Shown: positions 1 to 8,234, counted from the stretch's first letter. The stretch: 34,827 nucleotides of DNA from Elusimicrobia bacterium RIFOXYA12_FULL_51_18 (GCA_001800245.1 MGVA01000044.1:1-34827); one strand, 5' to 3'. The notes: generated by a model not told the origin, from the letters alone. A program made the numbers and translations.

Positions 1-12
1 AAAGGCAAGCCT

Positions 13-33
13 CCCTTTCCCAGAGGGAAAGGG
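13..33. terminator. Perfect 9-bp hairpin, probable terminator stem
   Basis: CCCTTTCCC (13-21), loop AGA, GGGAAAGGG (25-33) form a perfect hairpin at the window edge. It probably belongs to the 3' end of a gene lying to the left. There is no clear T-tract, so the terminator role is inferred. Confidence 0.35.
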
Positions 34-131
34 CCGGGCGCTTTTGGGCTGCAACTGCGTCACGCGTCGCTTACATAGCCCAGCTATGCTGCGCTCCGCA
101 TTCCTTGTTTCGCTCCAAAATCGGCCCGGCC
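32..131. repeat. Large palindromic element
   Basis: GGCCGGGC (32-39) pairs with GCCCGGCC (124-131), and TTTTGG (42-47) pairs with CCAAAA (115-120). Inside lies a third hairpin, CATAGC-CCA-GCTATG (74-88). The reverse complement of the right arm contains CGATTTTGGAGC, close to CGATTTTGAAGC at the far right end of the window (34795-34806), so the two may belong to one dispersed family. No ORF fills it. Function unknown. Confidence 0.5.
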
Positions 132-263
132 AGCTGGGACATTACTTATGTGAGGCTCAATAACACCTGCGCGGGGCGGATGATGCCGGGCCTCAAAAGG
201 TAATCGGCCCGGTGCTCCCTTAAATGAAAATATCCGGCCGCCTCAGCCGTCTTGCGGCAATTT

Positions 264-272
264 TGATATAAT
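264..272 (+). promoter_or_regulatory. Extended -10 promoter of the PBP gene, leaderless spacing
   Basis: TGATATAAT is a perfect extended -10 (TG at 264-265, TATAAT at 267-272). Only six bases separate it from the GTG start at 279. Transcription would begin on or next to the start codon, and no Shine-Dalgarno site is present. No good -35 is seen, which an extended -10 can tolerate. Confidence 0.55.
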
Positions 273-278
273 TACCTT

Positions 279-2402
279 GTGAAACTCATCAAAGATCTGT
301 TCGCCTACATAGACGCCCTGCCTCCCAGGACGCTGGTGATCAGGACCATCTACCTCGTCGCCTCCGCGGCCGCGGTAATGGTGCTTTGCGCGTCCCTTAT
401 AACGCGTAAGATCCTGTCCGACATCCCTTCCGCGGACAAGCTGGACGAATACACGCCGTCCCTTACCACTTATGTCTATGACATCAACGATCAGGTAGTG
501 GCCGAGTTTTCCCAGGAGAAGAGAGCCAACCTCACTTTGAACAGCATCCCCATAGATATGCGCAACGCCGTTGTGGCCATGGAAGACAAGGATTTCTTCA
601 GGCACTGGGGTATCTCTCCGCAAGGTATAGCGCGCGCATTGCTTCGGGACCTGATGCATACCAGGGCCGCTCAGGGCGGCTCCACCATCACGCAGCAGCT
701 TTCCCGCAATATTTTCCTTAAACCGGAGAAGACCATTGCCCGTAAGATCAAAGAGATCGTCCTCGCCCTGCAGATAGAGAGTAATTTTTCCAAGCAGGAG
801 ATACTTCAGCTTTACCTGAATCAGATCTATTTCGGCGCCGGGAACCGTTACGGCGTGCAGTCCGCCGCTAAATTTTATTTCGGCAAAGATGTGAGAGAGC
901 TCAACCTGGCGGAATGCGCTTTGCTGGCGGGTATTATCCCCAACCCGGAGCGGTTCTCGCCTTTCTCCAATCCCGATAAGGCCCGGCTCAGGCGTTATTT
1001 AGTGCTGGAGCGGATGCTGGCCGAACGTTATATAACGCAGAAAGAAATGGACGACGCCAACAAGGAACCCTTTCCCACCGAAAGATTCACTTTATTGTCC
1101 AGTCATGCGCCCTATTTTGTGGAATATCTGCGCCAGCAACTGGAACCTAAATACGGGGCCGCTCAGCTTTGGAAAGGCGGTTTGAAGATCTATACCACTT
1201 TGGACCTTGCCATGCAGATCCCGGCGGAAGATATTATGGAGAAATACCTGGTCAAATACGACTCGGATTCCATTAAGGCGCGCCAGGCGGCGGAAGGGGA
1301 CGAACCAAGCGTTTCTTCCGGCGCCTTGCAGGGCGCTTTTGTTATTCTGGATGTGAAAACAGGCGCTGTAAAGGCCATGATAGGCGGGCGCAATTATCAG
1401 AGCAGCAAGTTCAACCGCGTTACTCAGGCCGCCAGGCAGGCGGGTTCTACTTTTAAGCCTTTCGTCTGGATGGCCGCCATTCAGAATGGTTATACTCCGG
1501 CCACCATTATTGACGATTCTCCGATGGCTTATTATTATGACGGCAAGGACTGGCGTCTCCTGGAAGGCGCTACGGACCAGTATTCCATAAGCAATGCCAT
1601 CCAGCCTTTTGCGGGCAATAAGGACTTCAAGATCTGGGTCCCTAGCGACTTTGACGGGAAGTTCCTCGGAAGTATCACATTGCGCCGGGCGCTGGAACTT
1701 TCCCGGAACCTGGCTTCGATCTATCTGGTCACCAGGATCGGTCCGACCCAGGTGGTGGATGTGGCGCATAAGGCGGGCGTAAAAAGGAATCTTGAAGCCG
1801 TGCCCTCCATAGGTCTCGGCACCTCGCTGGTAAGCCCCATGGAGATGGTCAGCGCCTTTTCCACTTTCGCCAACGGCGGCATTCATGTGGAGCCGTTCGG
1901 GGTCCTTAAGGTGGTGGACAACCAGGGAAAAATTCTGGAGGAACACGTTCCCGATGAACAGGAAACCTTTACGCCCCAGACTTCTTATCTCCTGGTCAAT
2001 ATGATGAAAGGGGTGGTACAGCGCGGCACCGGTTCATACGCCGGCCGCCTCAAACGTCCCATAGCCGGCAAGACCGGCACCAGCCAGGACTCGAAAGATA
2101 TGTGGTTCATCGGCATGACTCCGGATCTTGTCGCCGGGGCGTGGATGGGGTATGACGACATGACGTCCCTTGCCATGAAGGACTGGACCGGCGGCGGCAC
2201 CGTGTTGCCCTGGTGGACTGAGATCATGGAGAGCGTGCTTAAAGAACAGCCCATAAGGGACTTTCCGGTTCCGGAAGGAGTGGTTTTTGTTACCGTGGAT
2301 CCCGAAACGGGCAAGCTGGCCTTGCCCAACTGTAAGAAAAAACTGCTGGACGCCTTCGTAAAAGGCACCGAGCCCACCGTATTCTGCGACGCAAATCACT
2401 AA
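279..2402 (+). CDS. mrcA: Class A penicillin-binding protein (PBP1A type), bifunctional transglycosylase/transpeptidase
   Basis: Polymerises lipid II into glycan strands and cross-links the peptides on the periplasmic face of the inner membrane. The 707 residues show a short cytoplasmic start, one membrane anchor (about 18-42), and a GT51 transglycosylase domain (about 65-245) with the catalytic Glu102 in EDKDFFRHWG and the GGSTITQQLSRN motif at 133-144. The transpeptidase domain (about 350-650) has STFK (nucleophile Ser390, Lys393), SRN (475-477) and KTGTS (598-602). All catalytic motifs are intact. The length is somewhat below that of E. coli PBP1A. The GTG start is set by the upstream -10 box and by the position of the anchor. 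It is transcribed toward the alanine racemase gene, and the two are separated by an inverted repeat array. The symbol is by family and not by proven orthology. Confidence 0.93.
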   Translation: MKLIKDLFAYIDALPPRTLVIRTIYLVASAAAVMVLCASLITRKILSDIPSADKLDEYTPSLTTYVYDINDQVVAEFSQEKRANLTLNSIPIDMRNAVVAMEDKDFFRHWGISPQGIARALLRDLMHTRAAQGGSTITQQLSRNIFLKPEKTIARKIKEIVLALQIESNFSKQEILQLYLNQIYFGAGNRYGVQSAAKFYFGKDVRELNLAECALLAGIIPNPERFSPFSNPDKARLRRYLVLERMLAERYITQKEMDDANKEPFPTERFTLLSSHAPYFVEYLRQQLEPKYGAAQLWKGGLKIYTTLDLAMQIPAEDIMEKYLVKYDSDSIKARQAAEGDEPSVSSGALQGAFVILDVKTGAVKAMIGGRNYQSSKFNRVTQAARQAGSTFKPFVWMAAIQNGYTPATIIDDSPMAYYYDGKDWRLLEGATDQYSISNAIQPFAGNKDFKIWVPSDFDGKFLGSITLRRALELSRNLASIYLVTRIGPTQVVDVAHKAGVKRNLEAVPSIGLGTSLVSPMEMVSAFSTFANGGIHVEPFGVLKVVDNQGKILEEHVPDEQETFTPQTSYLLVNMMKGVVQRGTGSYAGRLKRPIAGKTGTSQDSKDMWFIGMTPDLVAGAWMGYDDMTSLAMKDWTGGGTVLPWWTEIMESVLKEQPIRDFPVPEGVVFVTVDPETGKLALPNCKKKLLDAFVKGTEPTVFCDANH

Positions 2403-2408
2403 CAAATA

Positions 2409-2482
2409 CTAGACGGCGAGACAGCTAGGCCGCTAGACGGCTGGACAGCTAGGCAGCTAGACAGCTGGGCAGCTAGACAGCC
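2409..2482. repeat. Left array of an 8-bp tandem repeat (9 units)
   Basis: Nine consecutive octamers of the form CTAGACAG, CTAGGCAG or CTGGACAG run from 2409 to 2480. The variants differ at one to three positions. The array starts six bases after the PBP stop codon. The same octamers recur in opposite orientation at 2559-2614, so the RNA or single strand could fold into a long register-shifting hairpin. Confidence 0.8.
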
Positions 2483-2558
2483 AGAAATGCGAAGACGGCG
2501 GCGGAACAGCTGCGCGATCTTTAAGGAATTGGGGGGGGGATTTCGGTTTTTCTCTCTG

Positions 2559-2614
2559 GCGGTCAGCTGTCCAACTGTCTGGCCGCCCAGCTGTCTAGCT
2601 GTCCAGCCGCCCAG
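2559..2614. repeat. Right array of the 8-bp repeat, opposite orientation (about 7 units)
   Basis: Seven octamers such as CTGTCTAG, CTGTCCAG and CCGCCCAG are the reverse complements of the left-array units. The 77 bases between the arrays contain a run of nine G (2531-2539). No convincing gene overlaps the region. Confidence 0.75.
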
Positions 2615-2615
2615 C

Positions 2616-2637
2616 GTAAAACGCCTTGGCGTTTTAC
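2616..2637. terminator. Perfect 10-bp hairpin between convergent genes
   Basis: GTAAAACGCC (2616-2625), loop TT, GGCGTTTTAC (2628-2637). The stop codon of the minus-strand racemase (2634-2636) lies inside the right arm. Its place between two convergent genes suggests a bidirectional terminator, although no long T-tract follows on either strand. Confidence 0.45.
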
Positions 2638-3713
2638 TTGTATATTCTCGGTATTCTTGCCGAAGCGGCGGTGCGGCGGATGGGGAGGAGGACCGGGGCG
2701 CCTGTTTTTACGCCGGGGATGCCGGTGATATCCAGTAAAGTGTGTGCTATGGCCGCCCGTCCCACGAACGGGGCTTCCAGGCCGTTGATCAAACCCCAGT
2801 AGGCCTGTCCCCCGGATATTTTTATCGATTTTTCCGAAGGTTCAAGCGTAAGTCCGTCGGCGTATCCGACCGGAACGGTGGCGATGGTCATGGGTTTGCA
2901 GGAAACATGATCGCTCGCGTAGCCCAGGGATTCTCCTTTTTTGACGGTTTTTATAGAGATAACGCGCGCGTAAAATCTCCACGGGCGTCCAAGCCCTTTT
3001 ATAGGAGGCCCCTGGGTCTTTTTAAGATAGATCTTGGAAGGGTAAAGTCCGTAAAGCAGATTCCCTATCCGCGCCATATCCAGCTGCCAGTGGGGAAAAT
3101 CGCAAAGCACGGAACTGTTGGCCGCGTGCAGCTTGAGGCCTGGATAATATTTTTTAGCGTATTCCCCCAGCTTTTTGAACGAGGAGAGCTTCTCCTCGGC
3201 TTCTATCATATTCTTGTCCGGAACGTAGGAGATATGAGTGCTTATGCCCGCCGGGACCGCTCTTTTGAATTTAAGCGTTTCCCGCAGGAAAGCGGGGAAC
3301 GCGTTCGGTTCCACGCCCCATCGTTTGAGGCCGGAGTCTATGTCTATGTGATAATAAGTTTTCCGGCCGGGTGGGGTTTTTGAATCCAAAGCTTTTATAA
3401 AATCCAGGGAATCGGCGGTGGGGGTGATGCCAAGCGTGATGAAATCGTTCACGTAGGAAACCGGGGCCGGGGCCAGCGCGGTTATGGGCGCGCGCACGCC
3501 TTTGCTCCGGAGCAGGGCCGCTTCTTCCAGGGTCAGCGTTCCCAGCATGTCGGCCCCGTTAGAAAGTGCCGTCTTTGAGATTTCCAGCGCGCCGTGGCCA
3601 TAGGCGTCGGCTTTTACCACGGCCATTAACTTAACGCCGGGGGCGAGGGTGGCTTTTATCGCCCTGACGTTATTTTTTACTACGCCCAGGTCTATTTCTA
3701 TCCATTTGATCAT
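2634..3713 (-). CDS. alr: Alanine racemase-like PLP enzyme with altered C-terminal active-site residues
   Basis: Fold-type III PLP racemase; in the family it makes D-Ala for peptidoglycan. The PLP lysine is K34 in VVKADAYGHG. The family Arg in GLKRWG, the NSS segment after His, ARIGNLLYGLYPS, and the Tyr matching Tyr265 of the Geobacillus enzyme (LGYAS, followed by VPVGYADG) are all present. By hand alignment the usual GRxCMDQ segment reads GRAAIAH. The ending is about 20 residues shorter than normal, with ARIPRIY in place of SYRVPRIF, so the partner Tyr354 is lost. At 359 residues it is slightly short. It probably follows the DUF2752 gene in one transcript (21-bp gap). Alanine specificity is therefore less certain than the fold. 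Confidence 0.85.
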   Translation of the reverse strand: MIKWIEIDLGVVKNNVRAIKATLAPGVKLMAVVKADAYGHGALEISKTALSNGADMLGTLTLEEAALLRSKGVRAPITALAPAPVSYVNDFITLGITPTADSLDFIKALDSKTPPGRKTYYHIDIDSGLKRWGVEPNAFPAFLRETLKFKRAVPAGISTHISYVPDKNMIEAEEKLSSFKKLGEYAKKYYPGLKLHAANSSVLCDFPHWQLDMARIGNLLYGLYPSKIYLKKTQGPPIKGLGRPWRFYARVISIKTVKKGESLGYASDHVSCKPMTIATVPVGYADGLTLEPSEKSIKISGGQAYWGLINGLEAPFVGRAAIAHTLLDITGIPGVKTGAPVLLPIRRTAASARIPRIYK

Positions 3714-3734
3714 GTGTTGTTTTTTTAATACCTT

Positions 3735-4136
3735 TCAACGCAGCAGACGCGCTTCCCAGAACACAAGTACGGCAAAAAGGGCGTACTGACTCACCTTTGC
3801 GTAATGGAATTGGCGGGGAATTTTACCGGCCGCATATAGTATCATCAGCGCGGCAAGGGGAAAACTTAGCGGGTTGTAAGCGAATGCGGCCGCAAAATCC
3901 AGCCTGCCCAGCGCTAAAAAAGCGTGAGTCATGCCGCAGCCCGGGCATGGCAGTGAAGTGAGCGCCTTGAACGGGCACAGTGTGAATTTCGGTATCGCCG
4001 CGGCGGGATCTATCCCAACCAGCCAATGCAACAGGCCGCCTGACGCCGTTGCCGCCAGCGCGCCAGTAGTAACGAGCCGCAAAAGATCCGGTTTAAGCCG
4101 GGGTCTGGGGTTGTGTGAAGAACTTGTTGAGTTCAT
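3735..4136 (-). CDS. DUF2752 family small membrane protein
   Basis: A small membrane protein carrying the DUF2752 signature CPGCGMTHA, preceded by KFTLCPFKALTSLP. Hydrophobic stretches flank the motif (LLRLVTTGALAAT near the start, NPLSFPLAALMILYAAG and YALFAVLVFWEA near the end), giving three probable membrane segments. The family's function is unknown; the paired cysteines suggest metal or redox chemistry. The start is uncertain. ATG at 4136 overlaps the upstream DUF4234-like gene by 44 nt and has no clear ribosome site, while a TTG at 4082 would start 10 nt after that gene's stop. The order is promoter, DUF4234-like, DUF2752, alr, suggesting one operon. Confidence 0.75.
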   Translation of the reverse strand: MNSTSSSHNPRPRLKPDLLRLVTTGALAATASGGLLHWLVGIDPAAAIPKFTLCPFKALTSLPCPGCGMTHAFLALGRLDFAAAFAYNPLSFPLAALMILYAAGKIPRQFHYAKVSQYALFAVLVFWEARLLR

Positions 4137-4458
4137 TCTGGTGTACCGCGTCAACAATAATGCTGAACCCGAACATCGACACGAACAGGCTTATTATCGG
4201 CAGGTTCTGGAATGGAACCATTCCGCGTTTAGTTTGTATTTCCACTATCACTCTGCCCATGGTGTACTGGTAATAGATGAAATATATTCCGCAGGTTACC
4301 AGTGACAGCAGAAAGACATTCCAGAAAGAAAATTCTTCCCGGCCCACGAGTTCGTTGCAAGCCTGCATCTGATAGTAGTTCCAGAACAAATTGTAGATCC
4401 CGCAGGTGATTATGGTGAGTATTATCCCCTCCGCAACGCCGCGATAGCCTGATTTCAT
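4093..4458 (-). CDS. DUF4234-like small multi-pass membrane protein
   Basis: About 121 residues from the chosen ATG at 4458, which is preceded by GGGAG at a spacing of about 10 nt. An upstream extension in the same frame is possible but has no ribosome site. The sequence contains TCGIYNLFWNYYQMQACNEL and a second TCGIY motif, then two or more further hydrophobic segments. The T-x-GIY-(x)2-(F/Y)W pattern is typical of DUF4234, a family of unknown function. It is the first gene after a good promoter and lies just ahead of the DUF2752 gene. Confidence 0.7.
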   Translation of the reverse strand: MKSGYRGVAEGIILTIITCGIYNLFWNYYQMQACNELVGREEFSFWNVFLLSLVTCGIYFIYYQYTMGRVIVEIQTKRGMVPFQNLPIISLFVSMFGFSIIVDAVHQNELNKFFTQPQTPA

Positions 4459-4534
4459 TTTGTTGTTTCTCCCTGACACGGATCGCATATATACTTGTCT
4501 GCGCATCATGGGTTTTTGATGCGAAAACATGGTT

Positions 4535-4563
4535 ATTATAGCAGAGGCGGACGGCTTTATCAA
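4535..4563 (-). promoter_or_regulatory. Sigma-70-type promoter for the DUF4234 / DUF2752 / alr operon
   Basis: Read on the minus strand: TTGATA (4563-4558), a 17-bp spacer, TATAAT (4540-4535). This is close to consensus with ideal spacing. It predicts a start near 4528 and an untranslated leader of about 70 nt before the ATG at 4458. It also shows that the host uses ordinary housekeeping promoters, which supports reading the other TATAAT boxes in the window as real. Confidence 0.7.
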
Positions 4564-4680
4564 TTTGCCCGAGCCTAAGCGGCTCTTCAACTCCCCACCG
4601 GATTAATTATATCATTGAACTATGGATGCCAATGCTTGCGCGGGTGCCGTATAAAGGCCGATGGCCCGCAGACGGCCAAA

Positions 4681-7600
4681 ATGATCGGCGGCGCGCCTAA
4701 TATAAGCGCGCGGGCCATGTGCCTGCTAAAGGCCCTTGAAGCCCGGAAAGGCGACCTTCTTCTGGTGGTTAAAGAAGAGGAAGCTTTCGCTGATTTCGCC
4801 AACGCTTTCAGTTCGCTCAAAAGCCTGCTTGCCGGGCCGCTTGATTTCGAACCGCTTTTCTGGGGTTCGGACGCGGCCCTGCGCGCCCAGGCCTTGAAAT
4901 CCCTTTACAGCCGGTCAAATCCCTCCGCCAAGCCGCTTATCCTGGTTGTTACTCCCGATGGGCTTACGGAAAAGATCATGGACCGGGGTGCTTATGGTTC
5001 ACTGGCTTTTGAGTTCAGTCCCGGAAGCGTTTATCCCAGAGCGGAGTTGTCCGGAAAATTCCAAAAGGCCGGCTACTCGCGCGTCCCGTTCGTGGAGAAC
5101 CGCGGGGAATACGCGGTGCGCGGCTCGGTGGTGGATTTTTTCCCTCCGGACTCCGAAAAGCCCGTAAGGCTTTTTTTCTCCGACGTGTTGGAAAGTATCA
5201 GGTTGTTTGAAATAGAGACGCAGAGTACCTCCGGGTTCCTTGAAAGGGCCGCTGTCACCCCTAATTCCGTTGCCGGTTCGGGAGCCGCGCTCGGTGAAAT
5301 GACCGGACGGGGCTGGCGGGCTTTCCTGGACCAGGGGCTGGAGCCGGACGGGCTTGAACTGCGGAGCGACGAGATCCGCGCATTCTCATCCCTTCCCGCG
5401 GGCGGAGCCGACGAATCCTTCGGCGCGGCCGCCAATATGAATTTTAATTCCGATCTGGCTTTGGTGGAGGCGGAAATAAGGCGTCTTAAGAAGGAAAAAT
5501 ACGCCATCTCTCTTTTCTGCATCAACCGGGGCGAGACCGATCGTCTTAAAGACCTCTTTGAAGAAAAAGGCCTGACCGATTTTATAAATTTCAGGACGGG
5601 ATATATCCAGGAGGGCTTTCTTTATCCACCCGGTCGTATGGCGGTGCTTACCTCTTCGGAGATCTTCCAGCGCCGCTACCGTATAGATCTGAAGTCTTCA
5701 AAACCCAAGGGCAAATTCTATAAATGGACGGACCTTAAGATCGGCGATTTCGTGGTGCATGAGGATTACGGCGTGGGCAGGTATCTCGGCATAAAAAAAG
5801 CCTATTACCGCAACGCCAATAACGAGAATGTGGAGGACGCCGACTGCCTGCTGGTGGAATACGCCCGCGGCGATAAGTTGATGGTGCCGCTCCACGAGTT
5901 CGGCCGGGTTCAGAAATTCATAAGTTCGGAAGGCAAGGTCCCGAAGCTTTCCCACATGGATACCAAGACCTGGCACGAACTAAAAAGCCGCGTTCGTGAG
6001 CAGGTGCAGATGCTCGCCCGCGACATCCTGAAGGTGGAAGCGGAGCGCATGGCAATGAAGACCATCGCGCTGCCCGATGCCGGACGCATGGAGCATGAAT
6101 TCGCGGGTTCCTTTCCTTTTGAGGAGACCCCCGACCAGCTGGTCGCCATCCGGGACGTGCTGGGCGACCTGGAATCGGCCAGTCCTATGAACAGGCTGGT
6201 GGTGGGAGACGTGGGCTTCGGCAAGACCGAAGTGGCCATGCGCGCGGCCATGCGGGCTGTTTTCAACGGACGCCAGGCCGTGGTTCTGGCGCCGACCACA
6301 ATTCTGGCCGACCAGCATTTCCGCAATTTTACCGGCCGGTTTAGGGAATTCCCGGTAAAGATCGGAGTCATCTCCCGTTTTGAGACGCGTTCGGATCAGA
6401 AAAAAATACTGGCCGATCTGGCCCGCGGCAAGCTGGACATAGTTATCGGCACTCACCGGCTGTTGCAGAAGGACGTGAAATTTAAAAATCTGGGCCTGCT
6501 TATTATAGACGAGGAGCACCGCTTCGGCGTCAAGGATAAAGAAAAGCTTAAGGCCATGGCCAAAGGCGTGCACCTGCTGATGCTGTCCGCAACGCCTATT
6601 CCGCGCACGCTTTACCAGTCGCTCTCCACTTTAAAGACCATGTCGGTGATAGAAAGTCCGCCGGTCGGACGTCTGCCTATCTCCACCCAGGTCCGGCCTT
6701 TCGACGAGACGGCGCTGGTCAACGCGGTTAATTTTGAGCTGGCCCGCGGCGGCCAGGTCTATTATGTCCACAACCGGGTGCAGACCATAGAGTCGCGGCG
6801 GGCATATCTGCAAAGGATCATGCCTTACCTGCGCGTGGCCGTGGTGCACGGCCAGATGCGCGGCGAACAGATAGAAAAATATATGTGGGATTTTCTGCAT
6901 AAAAAATACGATGTGCTGATGGCCTCCACCATCATAGAATCGGGCCTCGATATTCCGAGCGTTAATACGATGATAGTGGAGAACGCGCACGAACTGGGCC
7001 TCGCCCAACTCTATCAGCTCCGGGGCAGGATAGGCCGCGAAAAGCAGAAAGCTTACTGCTATCTGTTCTATCCGCCCTGGCTGAAAAAGAAAGGCGCCGG
7101 CGGCAGGCCGCAGGGGGTAAGCGGCGAGATGCGGGCGCAATTCGGCGCGCCGCAGGACGAAGAGCCGCGCGTTGAAAAACATATCAGCGAGACCGCCATG
7201 AAGCGGCTGAGCGCGCTGGAGGAATTCACGGAACTGGGTTCCGGCTTCCGTCTGGCCATGCGCGATATGGAGATCCGCGGCGCGGGAGAACTTCTGGGCG
7301 TGCGCCAGCACGGATTTATAAATTCCATCGGACTTGAGATGTACATCAAGCTCCTGAACGGGGAGATAAACCGGATCAAAGGGCGCGACCGGGAAGTGGA
7401 GCTGCCGGACGTGAAGATAGATCTGGAACTGCCGGCTTTTATTCCGGAGGATTATATCGGCGACGATATGGAGCGCCTGAATTTTTATAAGAAGCTTCTG
7501 AACGCCGAGCTGGAAAAAGTTGATAAGATAATGGCGGAGCTGGAAGACCTGTCCGGCCCGGCCCCGGAACCGTTGAAGAATCTTTCCGCCATTATAAAGC

Positions 7601-7833
7601 TCAAAAAAGGATTGGCCAAGCTTTCGGTCAGGTCCGTGGTCCAGAAAGACGAGACATATGAGATCTTTTTCCAGCCCAAGGCGCCCATAGGCATGCCGGC
7701 CATTAAAAAATGGCAGGAGTTGTTCGGTTCTTCCCTGATCTTCCTCCCGTCCCGTTTCGGCGACGGCATCCGGATAAAGACCTCCGCCCCCGCCCTTGAA
7801 ACCATCCGCAAAGCCATGCAGGCCCTGAAATGA
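4681..7833 (+). CDS. mfd: Transcription-repair coupling factor Mfd
   Basis: Removes RNA polymerase stalled at DNA lesions and recruits UvrA. From the N-terminus: a UvrB-like region (about 1-330), a CarD-like RNA-polymerase-interacting domain (about 350-420, with GDFVVHEDYGVGRYLG), a RecG-type translocase with Walker A GDVGFGKT (509-516), DEEH (610-613), SATPIPRT, and the QLRGRIGR motif, then the C-terminal TRCF domain. From this ATG it has 1050 residues, shorter than E. coli Mfd (1148). An in-frame TTG at 4615 would add 22 Cys-rich residues that do not look like Mfd. That TTG overlaps a possible -10 box (4610-4615), so I prefer 4681, though no ribosome site is visible there. Confidence 0.93.
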   Translation: MIGGAPNISARAMCLLKALEARKGDLLLVVKEEEAFADFANAFSSLKSLLAGPLDFEPLFWGSDAALRAQALKSLYSRSNPSAKPLILVVTPDGLTEKIMDRGAYGSLAFEFSPGSVYPRAELSGKFQKAGYSRVPFVENRGEYAVRGSVVDFFPPDSEKPVRLFFSDVLESIRLFEIETQSTSGFLERAAVTPNSVAGSGAALGEMTGRGWRAFLDQGLEPDGLELRSDEIRAFSSLPAGGADESFGAAANMNFNSDLALVEAEIRRLKKEKYAISLFCINRGETDRLKDLFEEKGLTDFINFRTGYIQEGFLYPPGRMAVLTSSEIFQRRYRIDLKSSKPKGKFYKWTDLKIGDFVVHEDYGVGRYLGIKKAYYRNANNENVEDADCLLVEYARGDKLMVPLHEFGRVQKFISSEGKVPKLSHMDTKTWHELKSRVREQVQMLARDILKVEAERMAMKTIALPDAGRMEHEFAGSFPFEETPDQLVAIRDVLGDLESASPMNRLVVGDVGFGKTEVAMRAAMRAVFNGRQAVVLAPTTILADQHFRNFTGRFREFPVKIGVISRFETRSDQKKILADLARGKLDIVIGTHRLLQKDVKFKNLGLLIIDEEHRFGVKDKEKLKAMAKGVHLLMLSATPIPRTLYQSLSTLKTMSVIESPPVGRLPISTQVRPFDETALVNAVNFELARGGQVYYVHNRVQTIESRRAYLQRIMPYLRVAVVHGQMRGEQIEKYMWDFLHKKYDVLMASTIIESGLDIPSVNTMIVENAHELGLAQLYQLRGRIGREKQKAYCYLFYPPWLKKKGAGGRPQGVSGEMRAQFGAPQDEEPRVEKHISETAMKRLSALEEFTELGSGFRLAMRDMEIRGAGELLGVRQHGFINSIGLEMYIKLLNGEINRIKGRDREVELPDVKIDLELPAFIPEDYIGDDMERLNFYKKLLNAELEKVDKIMAELEDLSGPAPEPLKNLSAIIKLKKGLAKLSVRSVVQKDETYEIFFQPKAPIGMPAIKKWQELFGSSLIFLPSRFGDGIRIKTSAPALETIRKAMQALK

Positions 7834-7915
7834 ACATCAGCGTGTTTCGAATGATACGGTAACGCCGGCTGATGGGCTTTGGGTGTTGAGCCGCGAGATG
7901 CCCAGTCGGGGTCCA

Positions 7916-8015
7916 GCCGAGGGTTTGCCCTTGCGCCGCGTAGGAACCCCTCCCGTGGTTTCCCCCCGAAACGGGGCCCCCCATCCGCTATGCGGCTCCA
8001 GGGCAAACCCTCGGC
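7916..8015. repeat. Dispersed cloverleaf-like palindromic element, copy A
   Basis: Outer stem: a perfect 16-bp inverted repeat (7916-7931 with 8000-8015). Inner stem: GCCGCGTAG (7935-7943) with CTATGCGGC (7988-7996), one G-T pair. Hairpin 1: GGAACC...GGTTTCC (imperfect). Hairpin 2: CCCCG-AAA-CGGGG (7964-7976). A second copy lies at 13592-13703. Both sit shortly after a gene's stop codon (mfd here). Function unknown. Confidence 0.75.
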
Positions 8016-8234
8016 AACCCCTCCATAAAACTTACGCGTATTACGTTCCCTCGGCGAAGTGTCCGACGTTGTTTTAAAAATAATAGTAATAGCCCCACCC
8101 TTTTGATGGTACAGCACAATTGCCCGCCCAGTGGCCGCAGCCATGTATGGCAAAAGGCAGCAGCCTTTGCACTGCGCCCCCAAGCCTATGCCTGGCTGGG
8201 CCTTTCGGTCCTTACGCAGCGCGAAAAAATCTTG

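Noticed and set aside
1092-1946. 284-codon open frame on the minus strand inside the PBP gene
   Set aside because: It lies fully opposite a well-supported PBP1A gene, has no ribosome site and shows no recognisable domain. It is a shadow frame of GC-rich coding sequence.
2487-2738. 83-codon plus-strand frame between the PBP and alr genes
   Set aside because: It is made of the 8-bp repeat region and the complement of the alr end, with a low-complexity composition. No coding signal.
2742-3383. 213-codon plus-strand frame
   Set aside because: Antisense to the alanine racemase over its whole length, and it shows no family motif.
5980-7311. Long minus-strand frames (197 and 226 codons) inside mfd
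   Set aside because: Opposite intact helicase motifs of Mfd; the His/Gln/Arg-rich translation is typical of an antisense frame.
7916-8015. CRISPR-like reading of the palindromic copies
   Set aside because: There are only single copies at distant sites, with no spacer array and no cas genes.
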